A DNA stretch of 64,000 bases from positions 44,739,362-44,803,361 of the forward strand of contig NC_060061.1 in the NCBI RefSeq assembly GCF_020283565.1, in the 5' to 3' direction. Position 1 is the first letter of the stretch. Each line of letters opens with the position of its first letter. Made by a program: the position numbers and the translations under genes. The notes beneath the pieces were generated by a model. That model saw only the letters and a program-made list of their open reading frames with translations. It ran no database searches and was not told the DNA's origin. Origin of the DNA: Trifolium pratense (taxonomy: Eukaryota > Streptophyta > Magnoliopsida > Fabales > Fabaceae). Below, piece after piece: positions 46,011 through 59,034 of the stretch.

Positions 46011-46840
46011 AATTCAGAGGCATAAATATTATGGTTCGAGTAAGAGGCTATATATGGTGGTTGTGACTAAGGTCAATTTTCTCTCAACCTCGCAAATTTC
46101 TTTTTAGTATGTGGCAAAACCAGTCATCTAGAGATCACATTTTAATAGTAGCAATTTCTCATATACGTACGTAGCCTACGAAACATAAAATTAAAAAAAA
46201 AATTAATAATTTAAGCCCATTATAAATTTTTAAAGTACAATAAAGACGATTTGACATCATGAGATAAAATTTGTAGACTATAATTCATAGCATTGACGCT
46301 TATTATATCTACTTAAAGTGAGGTAAAATTACTTGTCATAATATGTTTGAAAACTATATTTGTATAATTTGGAAATAGACGGAGTAGTAATATGAATTCC
46401 TACTACATTGTACAGACTTGCAGTTATTTTAGGTATCATTGATAAATATGTGTCGTATTTAAAAATTCATATATTTTTTATATATTCCTCTTTTGATACA
46501 AATTGCCTTTAACTTGATGGAGTAAATTAGTAATTTCATTAGTATCTCATTTAACTAACTTTATTAATTATTATAACATTATTTAATTAAAATTTGGCAA
46601 AAAATATATAAAAAAGACATTGCAAAATGACACCAAACCAGAAACAATTAAAACAATAATGCAATACCACCTCACCTTCGGCACTATTGATAAATATGTG
46701 CGCAGGTACCACCTCCTCCTTCACAACGGGTACAACCGCCATCTACCAACCAACAGTGCATACCTTACCAACAACCTTATCGTGCAGATTTCAGGTCCAG
46801 ATTACCTACCTTAAACATCTTCTAGAAGAGGGTATCAATT
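46011..46840. other. Unassigned stretch
   Basis: No gene is supported. A GC-richer 180-bp piece at 46620-46812 is open in one frame (63 residues) but has no recognisable motif. Confidence 0.3.
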
Positions 46841-46859
46841 AAACTCCTCAATTTAACTA

Positions 46860-47230
46860 ACCGGTCTTCTTCTATTCATCATTCCTTTCAAAGGCCAACC
46901 TTTTTGGTTGATATATTAGCGAAACAAGACTCAATATCCGATAAGAATTGCCCCCATCAGAAATAATTTTCTTGAATAATATCTTAATTTATTTTATTAT
47001 AATTTTATTAAGAGTTTTGCTATTTAAAGCGAAATTAGATTCACGAATGCATAATTCACCAAAAAAAAATTCACGAATGCATTACGAATTAATTGTTGCC
47101 ATTAGATCTTGTCCGTTTGTCAACATACATGAGGGGTTGATGAAATTAAATACATCTATAATATAAAGCTTCTTGTCGTGATACCGTCGTGATAAAACCA
47201 TTCGTGATAAATAGCTTTTCCTTTTCTTAA
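46860..47230 (+). repeat. Tandem unit U1, left part
   Basis: Diverged match to the start of unit U2 at about 57500 (TTTTTGGTTGATATATTAGCGAAACAA versus TTTTTGGTGATATTTTAGCTAAACAA types of sequence). The unit is interrupted by the Helitron at 47231 and resumes at 51494. Confidence 0.5.
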
Positions 47231-48649
47231 CTAGTAGGACACCCGTGCGTCCGCACGGGTGTCGCGGCGTTGCCGCTCCCCACTTGGTAAGATGAAAGGA
47301 TATAATATTTGGTAAAAAAAATAGAAAAAGAACAATGGTAAAACCATCACAAAAAAACTTTAGGTCTCCGTATTAATTTTGGAATATAAATATAGATAAT
47401 GTAGAAATTATGAAGAAAAAAAATAGGCTACCTTATTAATATATTAGTAAAAACATAGGTGTTGAAAAATCACAAAAAAAACTTATGTCCTTGTATTAAT
47501 ATATGAGTATAAATATAGTCCCGTAAAAATTATTAAAAAATAGGCAATCATATTAAAATGTTAGTGAAAATATAGGATAGGTCTCGCAACAGTCATCAAA
47601 ATAATTAGGTCATCGTATTAAATATGAGTATAACCAGAAAAATTGTAAAAAAAAATAGACAACTTAATTTTTATTTTATTTTTGTTTCAAACAACTTAAT
47701 TAATATATAATTAAAAGTATAAGTCCCGTAGAAACCACACAAACAAAAAAGTTTTCATATTAATATATGAATTTAAATATAGGTCCCGCAGATGTTATAA
47801 AAGAATGAGCAAACTTATTAATATGAGTAAAACACATAGGTCCTCATGTACAAAAAAAAAACATATAGGTCCCCAGAAATCACACAAAAGATTAGGATCT
47901 GGTATTAATATATAATTATAAATATAGGTCTAAAAAAATAGTAAAAAATTGAAAACTTCACTTAATAACATAAAATAGTAATTTATTGGGAAGTAGATTA
48001 AAAGATTAAAAAAATAGAAAGATATAATATTTGGTAAAAAAAATAGAAAAAGAACAATGGTAAAACTATCACAAAAAAACCTTATGTCTCCGTATTAATA
48101 TTTGAATATAAATGATAATGTAGAAATTATGGAAAAATAGGTTACCTTATTAATATATTAGTAAAAACATAGGCCTTGTAAAAACCACCAAAAAATTAGG
48201 TCCCTGTATTAAATATATGAGTATAAATATATCCTTTTAAAATTATTAAAAAATAGGTAACCTTGTTAATATGTTAGTGAAAATATAGGTCTCACAAAAA
48301 TCATCAAAATAATTAGGTCACCGTATTAAATATGAGTATAATCCGTAAAATTGTAAAACAAAATAGGCAACTTAATTAATATATAAATAAAAGTATAAGC
48401 TCCGTAGAAATCACAAAAAAAAAGTTTCTATATTAATGTATGAGTATTTTATAGGTTCCGTATATGTTATAAAAGAACGGACAAACGTATTAATCGTATT
48501 AATGAGTAAAAAACATAGGTCCCGCATAAACCACGCAGAAGATCAGGTTATCGTATATTAATATATGAGTATAAATATAAGTTCACAAAAAATAGTTAAA
48601 AAATGTAAATTTTATTAATAAGAGTAAAAACATAGGCCCTGCGTACGTG

Positions 48650-48725
48650 TATGATATAAATTGTTGTTGTTTTGTTTGACACACCTTGTGCCAATCAGGA
48701 CTCATTATTAATAATAAAATTCATT
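48650..48725 (+). mobile_element. Possible LINE 3' tail inside the Helitron
   Basis: TTGACACACCTTGTGCC then ATTAATAATAAAATTCATTT, in the style of plant LINE 3' ends. A similar tail-like stretch is at 50510-50680. Low certainty. Confidence 0.3.
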
Positions 48726-49169
48726 TTAGTTTGTTCAAAAAAACAACACAGGCACCGCAGAAATCACACAAAAGATTATATCTTCTGTTAATGCATGAGT
48801 ATAAATATATGTCAAGAATGAGCAACCTTATTAATATATTAATAAAAAAAATATATGGCTCGTAAAAATGAACAAAATAATTAGGTCCTTGTATTAATAT
48901 TTGATCTAGTATAACCCGTAAAATTATAAAAAAAATAAACAACTTTATTAATATATGATTAAAATTATAAGTCTCGTAAAAATAAAAAAAAAAGGTTATC
49001 TTATTAAATGATGAGTATAAATATATATAATCCTACATAAATTATTAAAGAACATGAAATCTTATTAATAAGAGGAAAAACATATGCCACTTTTTGCTTT
49101 TTCATAGCCGCCCCACAACAACAACATAGTAAACCCTACTTTTTGCTTTTTATTCTTGTTCATCTTTCA

Positions 49170-49217
49170 AAGAGGGGTGATTTTGGATCAATTTTGATCT
49201 AAAATCACCCCTTTTTG
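49170..49217. repeat. Perfect-looking hairpin
   Basis: AAAGAGGGGTGATTTTGGATC and GATCTAAAATCACCCCTTTTT pair with about 20-bp arms and a 6-bp loop. Confidence 0.85.
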
Positions 49218-49246
49218 ATTGTTTTATATATTTTTTTTTATTTAAA

Positions 49247-49975
49247 GGCTTTAATGCAGTTTTTGTCCCCCTATTTTAAATTTCTTGAAGTTTTGATCCC
49301 TCTATTTTAAAAACCAACTTTTTGGTCCCCCTATTTTAATTTTTCTTGAGTTTTTATCCCCACTCCATTTTAGGGTCAATTTTGATGACATGTCAAGGTC
49401 ATTAATGACATGACAATGCACACTTGGCAAAAACATTATTTATGTCATCAATTTGGTATTTATCTTGTTTTCTGGATTAATGTTTGTTCTTCATTTATTT
49501 TCTGCAACTCAATATTAAAAATATGATCTTCCACTCTTTGGGTTTTAGGGTTTGTTGTTGTGGATGAAACTTATTTTGAAGGAAGGGTTAATAGTAATGG
49601 AGTGAATGATGGTGTTGATAGAAACATATGACGAAGGATGGCGATGACGTTGAAGATATGATTAAAGAGAGGGATAAAAAATATCAATCACTAATTAATA
49701 TATTTAAATTTTTTTTATAAATTCTTTTAATTTTCTTAATATTTAAAATATATTTATTGAAATGGAAGAAAAAGTTTAATGACATGAATATTGTTTTGGC
49801 CAAGTATGTCATGTCAATAATAATCTTGACATGTCATCAAAATTGACCATAAAATGGAGTGGGGGACCAAAACTCAAGAAAAATTAAAATAGGGAGACTA
49901 AAAAGTTGGTTTTTAAAATAGGGGGATCAAAACTTCAAAAAATTGAAAATAGGGGACCAAAACTCCATTTAAGCC
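49247..49975. mobile_element. MULE-type element, 729 bp, in the Helitron
   Basis: Arms of about 190 bp are inverted copies (GGCTTTAATGCAGTTTTTGT at the left; ACAAAACTCCATTTAAGCC-type sequence at the right). 9-bp target duplication TTATTTAAA (49238-49246, 49976-49984). The interior has no long frame. Confidence 0.9.
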
Positions 49976-51299
49976 TTATTTAAATAAGTGATTTTTCACA
50001 CATTCTTATGTTTCATTTGAGTTTTCTTTTGTTGTTCTTGTCTGATGTTGTTTTAATTCCGTCTTAGTGCAAAGTTTTTTTGTCTTGAGTGCGCGTCTTG
50101 GTACGGTGTCCGGTTAATTCCGTTGTAGTACAATGTTTGTTTTGTTCAGATTTGCAGATTTGCTCCGATTCAGATTCAGTGCAGATTCACACGTACTCTA
50201 CTTACTTGAATAAATGAATATTGTTTGTTGTTAGTCTAAAAAAAAAAGAAAAACATAGGTCCCGTAGAATTCACACGAAAGATTATGTCCCCATATTAAT
50301 ATATGACTATAACTCGTAAAATTATAAAAAAATAAAATAAACAACTTTACTAATATATGAGTAAAAATATAAGACCCGTAGATATATCCATAAAAATTAG
50401 GTTCCCGTATTAATTTGAATATAACCCGTAAAATTATTTAAAAAAAATAGGCAACATAATATTTTAGTCCTTTTTTTTCTCCAATAATTTTCTTCCGCAT
50501 AGAAAAATCTCATAAGAACGAAAGTCATATCTTTCTTATTATATCTTTCTTGTGTGATTTGTTTATGGTTTTGTTTCTCTGACTCTTTGTAAACTTTTGT
50601 AGTTTACCTCGGTACGTCTTGTGTTGGGGAGGTTTTCTATGTTACTATATCTCATTTTGGTTTGTTAAAAAAAATATTAGTCCTTATATCAAAAACAAAA
50701 AAAATTTTTAAAAAAAAAACTTCTAAAAAATGTCATTTATTTTTCAACTATTTTCAACTTTGTATTTAATTTTTACTGTTTTTTTTTTAAACTAAATGTA
50801 TCATTCACGCGCAACTATAGAGAATAATCCTCTTGAGGTAACTGACAATTTTTATTGTTTTTGTCTCACCATTTTTTTACGGGAGTTTTTCAGTTTTTCT
50901 CCCACCATATTCTTGTATTAAATTAATTAAATTTATTGAGTTGAACTACAAATTGAAAATTAACTTAATTAAATATTGGATTGAAGTCCATAAATCAAGT
51001 TGAGTGAATCTAAAATAACGAAACATAAACAATAAATGATAAAATTACACTAAAGAAAGGGTTGGACTCAAATAAAATATCATAAATAAATGGAAACAAC
51101 ACCATGTACCTCTATATTGTAAAATACACTTATGACGTTGAAATAAAGAATTTCATTGAATCTCTCATTTTATTTGTACATGAATTTTACTCTCTTATTA
51201 TAAAAAAGAAAAAATAAATAAACACTTCCCCTTTCTTCTTTTAACTTAACTCATGTTGATTATATGTTGGTTCCAAAAATATAACAAATTAATTCATAT

Positions 51300-51365
51300 G
51301 GCTTAGTGGTAAATCTAATAAGAAGTGTAACTAAAAGGTTAAGGGTTCGATTCCTACTAAGAAAT
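51300..51365 (+). mobile_element. tRNA-like SINE fragment
   Basis: ATGGCTTAGTGGTAAATC (A box) and AGGGTTCGATTCCT (B box) about 30 bp apart, inside the Helitron near its 5' end. Confidence 0.45.
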
Positions 51366-51576
51366 TTTTTAGCATTTTTCTACTAACTTTTTTTAATAAA
51401 GACACAAAATAACCCTGAATTGATTATGTGTCAAAAAATGAAAAAGGGGCAAATTAGGAATTTCATATGTACCTTCTTTTCTTATATAGTAGATGTCCTC
51501 CTTGTATTGGATTGTCAAGATTTTCTAATTCTTCATTCAAATTCAATTAGTTAATAAATGCGTAATTTATAAAATT

Positions 51577-51773
51577 TGTATGAATAATATGTAATGAATG
51601 TCCATTATTGTGTAGGTTTTCTTGTCCCCTAATTGTGTCCTATAAATAGGACCCTTTGTTATAATGTAATACACACCTTGAATAGAACAATACAATAGTC
51701 TATTCTCTCTTCTCTTTCTCTCCTTCATCTATTCTTCCATATTATTGTTCATGCTTAGAAATTGTTCATAACA
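51577..51773 (+). repeat. 5' LTR of the Copia element
   Basis: Contains TATAAATAGGACCC, a good TATA box, about 40 bp before a CACACCTTGAATAG start-like region. Confidence 0.85.
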
Positions 51774-51939
51774 CGTTATCAGCACGATAGTCTCTCCCCT
51801 TTCAAGAAAGGTATAACAACAAAGGGAAGTGACAATTTTATTTTATGTATGATTTTTTTTATTCTATTCTTTCAGATAATTTTTTGTCTTCTTGTTTTTT
51901 TTATATTGATTCACAAACCTTCGATCCAGAAGTATCGTG

Positions 51940-52137
51940 GTGAAATTTTTGAAATATGAATCCCGAAGATTCATAGTATGATAAAATTTTAAAATATGAA
52001 TCTTGAAGATTCATATTATGATGAAATTTTAAAATATGAATCCTGAAGATTCATGGTGTGATAAATTTTAAAATATGAATCCTGAAGATTCATAGTATGA
52101 TGAAATTTTAAAATATGAATCCTGAAGATTCATAGAT
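51940..52137. repeat. Five tandem mini-hairpins (ATGAATC-CTGAA-GATTCAT)
   Basis: Five consecutive units of about 41 bp, each ATGAATC + 5-nt loop + GATTCAT followed by AGTATGATGAAATTTTAAAAT. They begin a series of similar stem-loops spread along the whole Copia interior. Confidence 0.93.
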
Positions 52138-55100
52138 ATAAGTAAAATGAACATCAATCCCTGAAGGATTGGATAAATAACTGATTGAATATATATTTGA
52201 TCCGTTATACAGTTCTTAAACAATTTTAAAATCAATTTGTATTACCCACGAATTCCTGAAGAATTCATTACGGATACATCTTTGAAGGATTGTACAATTA
52301 GATATATTATAATATAACGAAGAATATGGATTATTCTTATGAGGATTGCATAAAGGATTATTCTTACATTATAACAATATTATATAGTTCCTGAAGAACT
52401 TAAAAGAAAAATCAAATTATTTCTTAAGAATTCCAGAAGAATTCAATATACATATGCATCCCTAAAGGATAGTTTTACCAATTTTTATAAAATTTTGGCA
52501 ATTTACAATTTTCAATGAATTTATTTATTTATTTCTATATTGTACAAAACATAAAAAATGTATATCATATGCCAATTTTGTTATCAATACGTTATATGCC
52601 AATTTATTTTAATTTTTTCAATAAGTTACTAATTAATCTTATTCATAACATAGGTTACATTATAATTATAATTAAGTTACTATTTAATTTGTATTATAAA
52701 TTTTCAGTACGTTACATTACATTAGTATTAATAAAAAAAATAATTGGAATTAATTTTTTTATTTGACCATGTTTATTTTGCTTATCTAAGTATTTGCTTA
52801 ATTTTATTATTTGATGATAGTATATATCAATGATAAATGAATGAAAAATCATTTCCAGAAGTGAATGAAGTCCAACCCATTGATGTTACTCCATTCCCGG
52901 AAGTGAATGTAGCAACACACGATTACCATGGACAAAATTGTGGCCATCGTTGAGGTAATAGTCATGGCCGTGTTAATTTTAAAAGTCCGGCTTCTCGCTA
53001 GAATTGAAAGAAAAAAAAGGAAAAGTAGACAAATTAGCAAAACTAATGAAAATATATGTGATATTAGCTAGTTCCCGAAGAACTAATTAAAGAATAAAAA
53101 GGGAAAACCTTAATATTGAAGCATCTTTGAATGATTTCTCAAAGAATAAAATTTTCTTGAAGAAATTATGAAGATTATTATGATCATTATATGAAGATCA
53201 CTTGTGATATAGTTCTTGAAAAGCTAAAGCTTTAATATTAGCGCATCTTTGATGGATTGCTCAAAGAATATGGATTTTCTTAACCAATATTATGAAAGAT
53301 TGTAAAATTGTGTTTTTCTCTAGCCATTCTGAATAGAGATTTGTTGTTGAGTTCCTGAAGAACTAATTTTTGTTTACAACATGATTAAAGTCCATATGAT
53401 CTATTTGATCTTAGTATAAATTGGACCAAAATTAAAAGAACAATTATGTATGTCTCTTGAATATGCTCATGAAGTAGCAAACTTATGAAAATAATTTCAA
53501 AAAAATATTTGATTAATCATATTTTAGATTGGTACAATTTCAATAATTATCAATTGAAATGTGAAAGTTTTTACATGATAATTCGACTTTTTTCTCGATG
53601 TACAACTTAGTAAGATCTCTATCTATCTATTTTATATTTTACTATGAGGTAGACGATTATTATTCCCTATGAAATATATGCCTAAGAAAAAAGTTACATT
53701 TAGCTTTTTATACATTAAACTTTTTTTTTTTTTCAAATTATAATTTTTATATATATATACGAAGGATAATTACACTTGAATGGAAGGCAAACGGGCAACA
53801 AGTTGCGCCGCTAACCCTTTTTGAATGGCAAAACCATTAATTGTTAATTACCGGTGATTATGTTAATTACTGGCAACAAGCTGCACCATTAAACTTTGAA
53901 TTTATTTTATGGTGATTATGTTTTCTTAAGCTTTGAATACAATTATTTTCTTAATTACTTATAATTATAATTCGGTTACAGTTTGTAAATATAAACTGAT
54001 TTTAATTATTCCGGTTACATATTTAAATCAATTGATTGATTTTAATTTTAAAATCTTTTAATTGTTACTATATTTTAATTTCTAATTCTACTGAAATCCA
54101 CATAAAAAAATTTTTGTTATACTTTATTTTTACTCTTTTAATTCTCATACAAATAAATTATTACTATTTTTTTATTGTGTTCCACCGAAAAGATTTTTTA
54201 CTCTTATTTTTTACTCTTTTAATTCTACTGATATCTTTTTTATTGCGTCAATGCATTCTCATATTTGTTTAGCTTGAAAATATTCATCGATACTACTATT
54301 CATGAAAAATTAAATTTTATATTTGGTAGTACGAAAATTATTGAAGACTCCAGAAGAGTCAATGCATTGTTATATCGAGAAACAAAGTTGCACTTTGCTA
54401 ATGTATTTTATATTTTAAGTCTTAAAGAAATTTGTTACCGAAGGATATTCACATAAATGAATATCATATTGAAACAAGAAACGACGGAGATATTTTATCT
54501 CTATATTACGAGACATATTATCAACTTTTATCTCTAGTTTGTGGTGTACTTATGATATTAGTGCAACTTAAGCACATGTTTAAGTAAACCAGAAGTTTAC
54601 AATTTAAATTATATTAAGTTTGTAATTGGCAAGATCGGATGGGTCATCCCGTATCTATTATGATGTGAAATATAAAATAATTTTATATGAATTGAAGGGC
54701 CTGAAGTTTCTTCAATCTAATAATTTTTATGTGTTACTAGTTCCCGAATAAAGTTGATAAATTAAGTAAATGAGCATCTTTTATTTTTTAGAATATATAT
54801 AAGGTGATATTTGTAAATCAATACACCGATCATGTGGACCGATTAGATTCCTAAAATTTTAATTGATGCATCAACTAAATGGTCACATGTATGTTTGTTA
54901 TAAACTCACAACCAGAAGTTTGTGAGATTATTTTTAAGAGATCGTTTTATATATATTATTCTAGAAAATATTTGATAAATATCATATGTTAATTGAAATT
55001 TATACCAAACATCTTGTGAAATATGTTCATACAAACAAAACAATAATGGACCTGAAGATTCATTCTAAGTTATAGTTGGGAACACTCAAACATGTATGTT

Positions 55101-57112
55101 GAGATATTGAATAGCATCATGCCAACAAATTATTATATACATAAGCTCTCCCCTAATTTATTTGAATTTTAGTTTATAAACCTATTTTCCCATATAATTA
55201 AACATTTTTGGATGTGTTGGGTACGTTTCAATTGCTCCAATATAATGCATTTAAATGGGTAGTAAAAGAATATTGGGAAAATAATTTTTATATGAATCTC
55301 CAAAGTGAGCCAATAATTGGAGATCTTTTTACAGCTTTATGGGCTGATTATCAATTGGTGAATTAGTTTTCCCAATATTAGGGGGAGATAATAAGCATCT
55401 AAAAATATGAACTAGAAGTTCAATTGAAATGTTTTGAAATAAATTAATAATTGTTATTTTGATCCTCTTAGAAATCAATATGAACCAGAAGTTCAAAAGA
55501 TAACTCATTTGCAAAGTTTATGAAATCAATCAACAGCTGCTAATGCTCCAATAAAAATGAATGTCCCTGTTGGACAATCTAATATTGCAAATGATTCCTA
55601 ACCACGCGTGAAGCATGGTAAGCAAATCGGTTCCAAAGATAAAAATCCTCAAACAAGAAAATGAGCTAAAAACAAAGATGACCCGAGTGACGATATGAAA
55701 ATAGTATTTGACATAATCAGTTCCAAAAGAACTTATCAGGTACCTGTAATTTAAGAAAATATAGAGATCTCGACAAACTATGTCATGAATGGAATACGAT
55801 GGAACCGAGATGAAGTCAACGTTGACAATATTTTTGCACATAATAAAGCGCTATATATGTGATAAATGACAATGAGGATCATAAATCAAAGTCTATTAAA
55901 GATTATAGACAATGAAATGATTGACTAAATAAGATAGACGCAATGGATACAAAATTAAACTAGCTTTGCAAATCGAAATGTTTTTGGACCAGTAGTCCAT
56001 TTCATCTGCAGATGGAGATAAATCGATATGAATAAGTTTTCAAGAGAAAAATAATAAAAACAAAATGTTTAGAGTTTGAATTGTTATTCAAGTATATTGA
56101 TAAATGTCAATCATTGATTTTCAAGAAGCATATTCACCTGAAGTGAATTCAAAAAATTAATTAAGTTGAGTAGCATCTGAAATACTCAATTCATTTGAAA
56201 TATGTGTTTTAACGTATTTTACTGGCTCACTTGATAATGATGATCCCTGAAGGATTTAGTTATATTTGACAATGAATTATTTATATCTGAGGCTTAAATT
56301 AATGATAAAATATCATCTAGACTCCCGAAGAGCTTATGAGATATTCTCATTTAAATTTATAATTTAAATAAGATTATATAGCAAAAGTATTAAAACAGTT
56401 TGACATTAACCAATCTAATTTGTTGTATACTAAAAATGGTTGCAATGTCATTTGTTGTGTCATGCCTCAAGAAAATGATGAACAATTTGAATTGGTCCTG
56501 AAGTACCATATCTTAATTCAATTAAGCTCACTAATATATTTGCTATAATTTCGTAGTATTTTATTTTTGCCTATTCATCCAACCCAAATATTGAAGTAAA
56601 GCAAAACATAGAATTATTTATACTTTAAAGAAACAACAATATCATCCAATCATGTGAAGATTTTAGCATTACATCAAGCAAGCTGAGAAGATGTTTTTGT
56701 TGAGGATTGTAATTCAACGCATACAAGAAATTCGTTGTTTTATTACAAAATGATGGTTCCTGCAACAACTCAACATGAAGATAATTTCAGACGCAGTGCT
56801 AATTTAGAGAAGAGTATAATAAAGAAGATATGACAAAATTTTCTACAGAGTCAACTTTTAGTAAAACTTTGGAGCAGTTAGTACAGAAGATTATTTGATT
56901 TTTCATCTCATGTATAATAATTGTCTTTATGAGGGGGAGATATAAATATGTTCTGCACTCTTTTTCCCTTCACCGTGGTTTTGTCCCACTGGGTTTTCCT
57001 GGTAAGGTTTTTAATGAAGCAGTTCACACACAAATGATGATGTACTCTTTTTCCTTCACTAGGGTTTTTTTTTTTAGAGAAAGAATATCCTTCATGGACA
57101 TTCAAGGGGGAG

Positions 57113-57311
57113 TGTTATGAATAATATGTAATGAATGTCCATTATTGTGTAGGTTTTCTTGTCCCCTAATTGTGTCCTATAAATAGGACCCCTTTGTTAC
57201 AATGTAATACACACCTTGAATAGAACAATACAATAGTCTATTCTCTCTTCTCTTTCTCTCCTTCATCTATTCTTCCATATTATTGTTCATGCTTAGAAAT
57301 TGTTCATATCA
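57113..57311 (+). repeat. 3' LTR of the Copia element
   Basis: Directly preceded by the polypurine tract TTCAAGGGGGAG. About 99% alike to the 5' LTR over the shared part by eye (TTTGTTAC versus TTGTTATA near the TATA box). Confidence 0.85.
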
Positions 57312-57729
57312 GCCTATAGATTATCATCTTGTTTTTGCATGATACTCATTAAAATCACTATTATTAAACTAATAAATATATTAAATCTTTTACAATTTAT
57401 TCATATATATCAGATGAAAACCATATTACAAAAGTATGAAAACTAACAAGAATTATTACATGTAAAGAAAAGTACACCTCAATCTACCTAATTGGTATTC
57501 TTCTATCATCACGGCTTTCTAGACAACTCTTTTTGGTGATATTTTAGCTAAACAATGTATTGGCAAGAATTTTTCCTACCAAAAATTCGAATTCTTCCGA
57601 ATAATTTTCTTTAGGAAAAACTCATTAATCACTTGAACTCGGTGTCTTGATTTGTTTGATTGTAATTTTCTTAATGCCCTCCTTGTGTTGGATCGTCAAG
57701 GTTTTATCATTTTTCATTTAATTAGTTAA

Positions 57730-57974
57730 TACTCCATCCGTCTCAAAATTATTGTCACAATTTGACTATGTCCACTATTCATACATGCTACTTTGACTTA
57801 TATTTTTTTATTAATGTATAAAGATAAATATTAGCATATCAAATCTTGTTAGATTTGTCTCGACGAGTACTATCAAAATATCAATTTTTCAAAAATTTTA
57901 ATAATACACAATTAAAAATATTAATGATAATGTGCAGTAGTAAAATGTGACAATTATTTTGGGATGGAGGGAGC
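57730..57974. mobile_element. Stowaway MITE in U2
   Basis: TACTCCATCCGTCTCAAAAT and ATTTTGGGATGGAGGGAG ends. The U3 copy at 61730-61918 is about 57 bp shorter inside. Confidence 0.85.
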
Positions 57975-58288
57975 CTCTGATTATATAAAAAACAAAAAGT
58001 TAAGGGAATAAATGCGTAATAATTTATAAAATTTAGCCTATAGATTATCATCTTAATTGTTTTTGCATGTTACACATTAAAATCACTATTAATTTTTGCA
58101 TTTGTATTAAACTAATAAATCTACTAAATCTTTTACAATTTATTCATATATCAGATGAAATGCATATAATAAAAGTATGAAAACTAACAAGAATTAATTA
58201 TTTCACGATAACAAGGATTCTAAGCTTGGTGCGAGATAAATGTCTTTAACCTAGCTACACATCCACCCGATTTTCATGGGTTATATCC

Positions 58289-58790
58289 GTCAAAATAGGA
58301 GTTGTTGTTCAAATCAAGTTTAGATATAAATAAACTTGATTAGTTATGTTTCAAGGTCTATGTCTTAACGGTGACATAGCTTCTTCAATATTAGGCATGA
58401 AATCTTTTTCACCATGTCTCTTGAATCAAAACCTTGTGACATGTTTTGAGAGATTGTATTCAAGACTCTGGTCTTGAAATGTGATCCAGAAGCGTTGCAC
58501 ACCACTGACTTTTCATGGTCAATCCTATACTCTGTTATTTATTTATATCTAAACTTGATTTGAACAACAACTCCTATTTTGACGTATAGGAATGACCATG
58601 AAAAGCCAGAGTTATGCAACGCTTGTGGATCACAAATTTCAAGTTCAAGAGTAACTCTTGAACACAATCTCTCGAAACATGTCACATGCAAGATTTTGAT
58701 TCAAGAGGCATGGTGAAAAAGATTTCATACCTAATATTGAAGAAGCTATGTCACCGTTAAGACATAGACCTTGAAAAATAACTAATCAAA
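58289..58790 (-). repeat. Long inverted repeat (about 200-bp arms) in U2
   Basis: Arms 58336-58529 and 58585-58788 are imperfect inverted copies (TCAAGGTCTATGTCTTAACG versus CGTTAAGACATAGACCTTGA, and so on), with a 55-bp loop. The loop sequence (58536-58583) is itself the inverse of the 45 bp just outside the left arm (58289-58334). A minus-strand transcript from the TATA box at 59025 would fold into a long hairpin. Confidence 0.9.
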
Positions 58791-59024
58791 GAAATCACGG
58801 TTGCTGAAATAATAAAAATTTCATGGACGGATCTATCAAACATATATGCACTAATGGCATATTGAGATTGAGTTGTTGCTGGGCTCATCGATTCATGCAA
58901 AAAAGAGCAGCTTTTGGCTACATGGAATTCAAAGGAATGTGAAGAGTATTTGTTCAAAATGTGAATGGAATGGTTGCGGCTAATGAAAGGGTTGTAGTTC
59001 TTAAACCCTAGGTGAAAAAATAGT

Positions 59025-59034
59025 GTATATATAG
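59025..59034 (-). promoter_or_regulatory. TATA box upstream of the U2 inverted repeat
   Basis: Minus strand CCTATATATACACTA, a strong TATA context, 235 bp before the hairpin. The sequence between has short open frames such as MSPATTQSQYAISAYMFDRS, not recognised. Copied in U3 at 62969-62978. Confidence 0.5.

Larger units (their letters stand above)
47231..51493 (-). mobile_element. Non-autonomous Helitron, 4263 bp
   Basis: On the minus strand it begins TCTACTATATAAGAAAAG (51493) and ends with a 10-bp-stem hairpin CACCCGTGCGGACGCACGGGTG, then TCCTA and CTAG (47231), inserted between host A and T with no duplication, all Helitron rules. Related sequences at 57671-57680 and 61671-61680 show the uninterrupted TTCTTAA|TGCCCTCC site. 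No Rep/helicase is encoded. Most of the interior is a diverged minisatellite with units of about 70 bp around GTATTAATATATGAGTATAA and ATAGGTCCCGTA, plus nested elements. Confidence 0.9.
51577..57311 (+). mobile_element. Ty1/Copia LTR retrotransposon, 5.7 kb, decayed
   Basis: Short LTRs (51577-51773 and 57113-57311, about 197 and 199 bp) share ATGAATAATATGTAATGAAT through TTAGAAATTGTTCATA, with near-inverted TGTTATGAA/TTCATAACA tips. Internally ACGTTATCAGCACGA (primer-binding-like) follows the 5' LTR, and AAGGGGGAG (polypurine) precedes the 3' LTR. Frames with many stops still show GAG-pre-integrase-like LLYRETKLHFANVFYILSLK (54388 region) and integrase-like RSDGSSRIYYDV and LIDASTKWSHVCLL (54850 region). 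A clear 5-bp target duplication was not found, but the insertion splits unit U1 between AAATTT and GCCTATAG, as the related units show. Confidence 0.85.
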
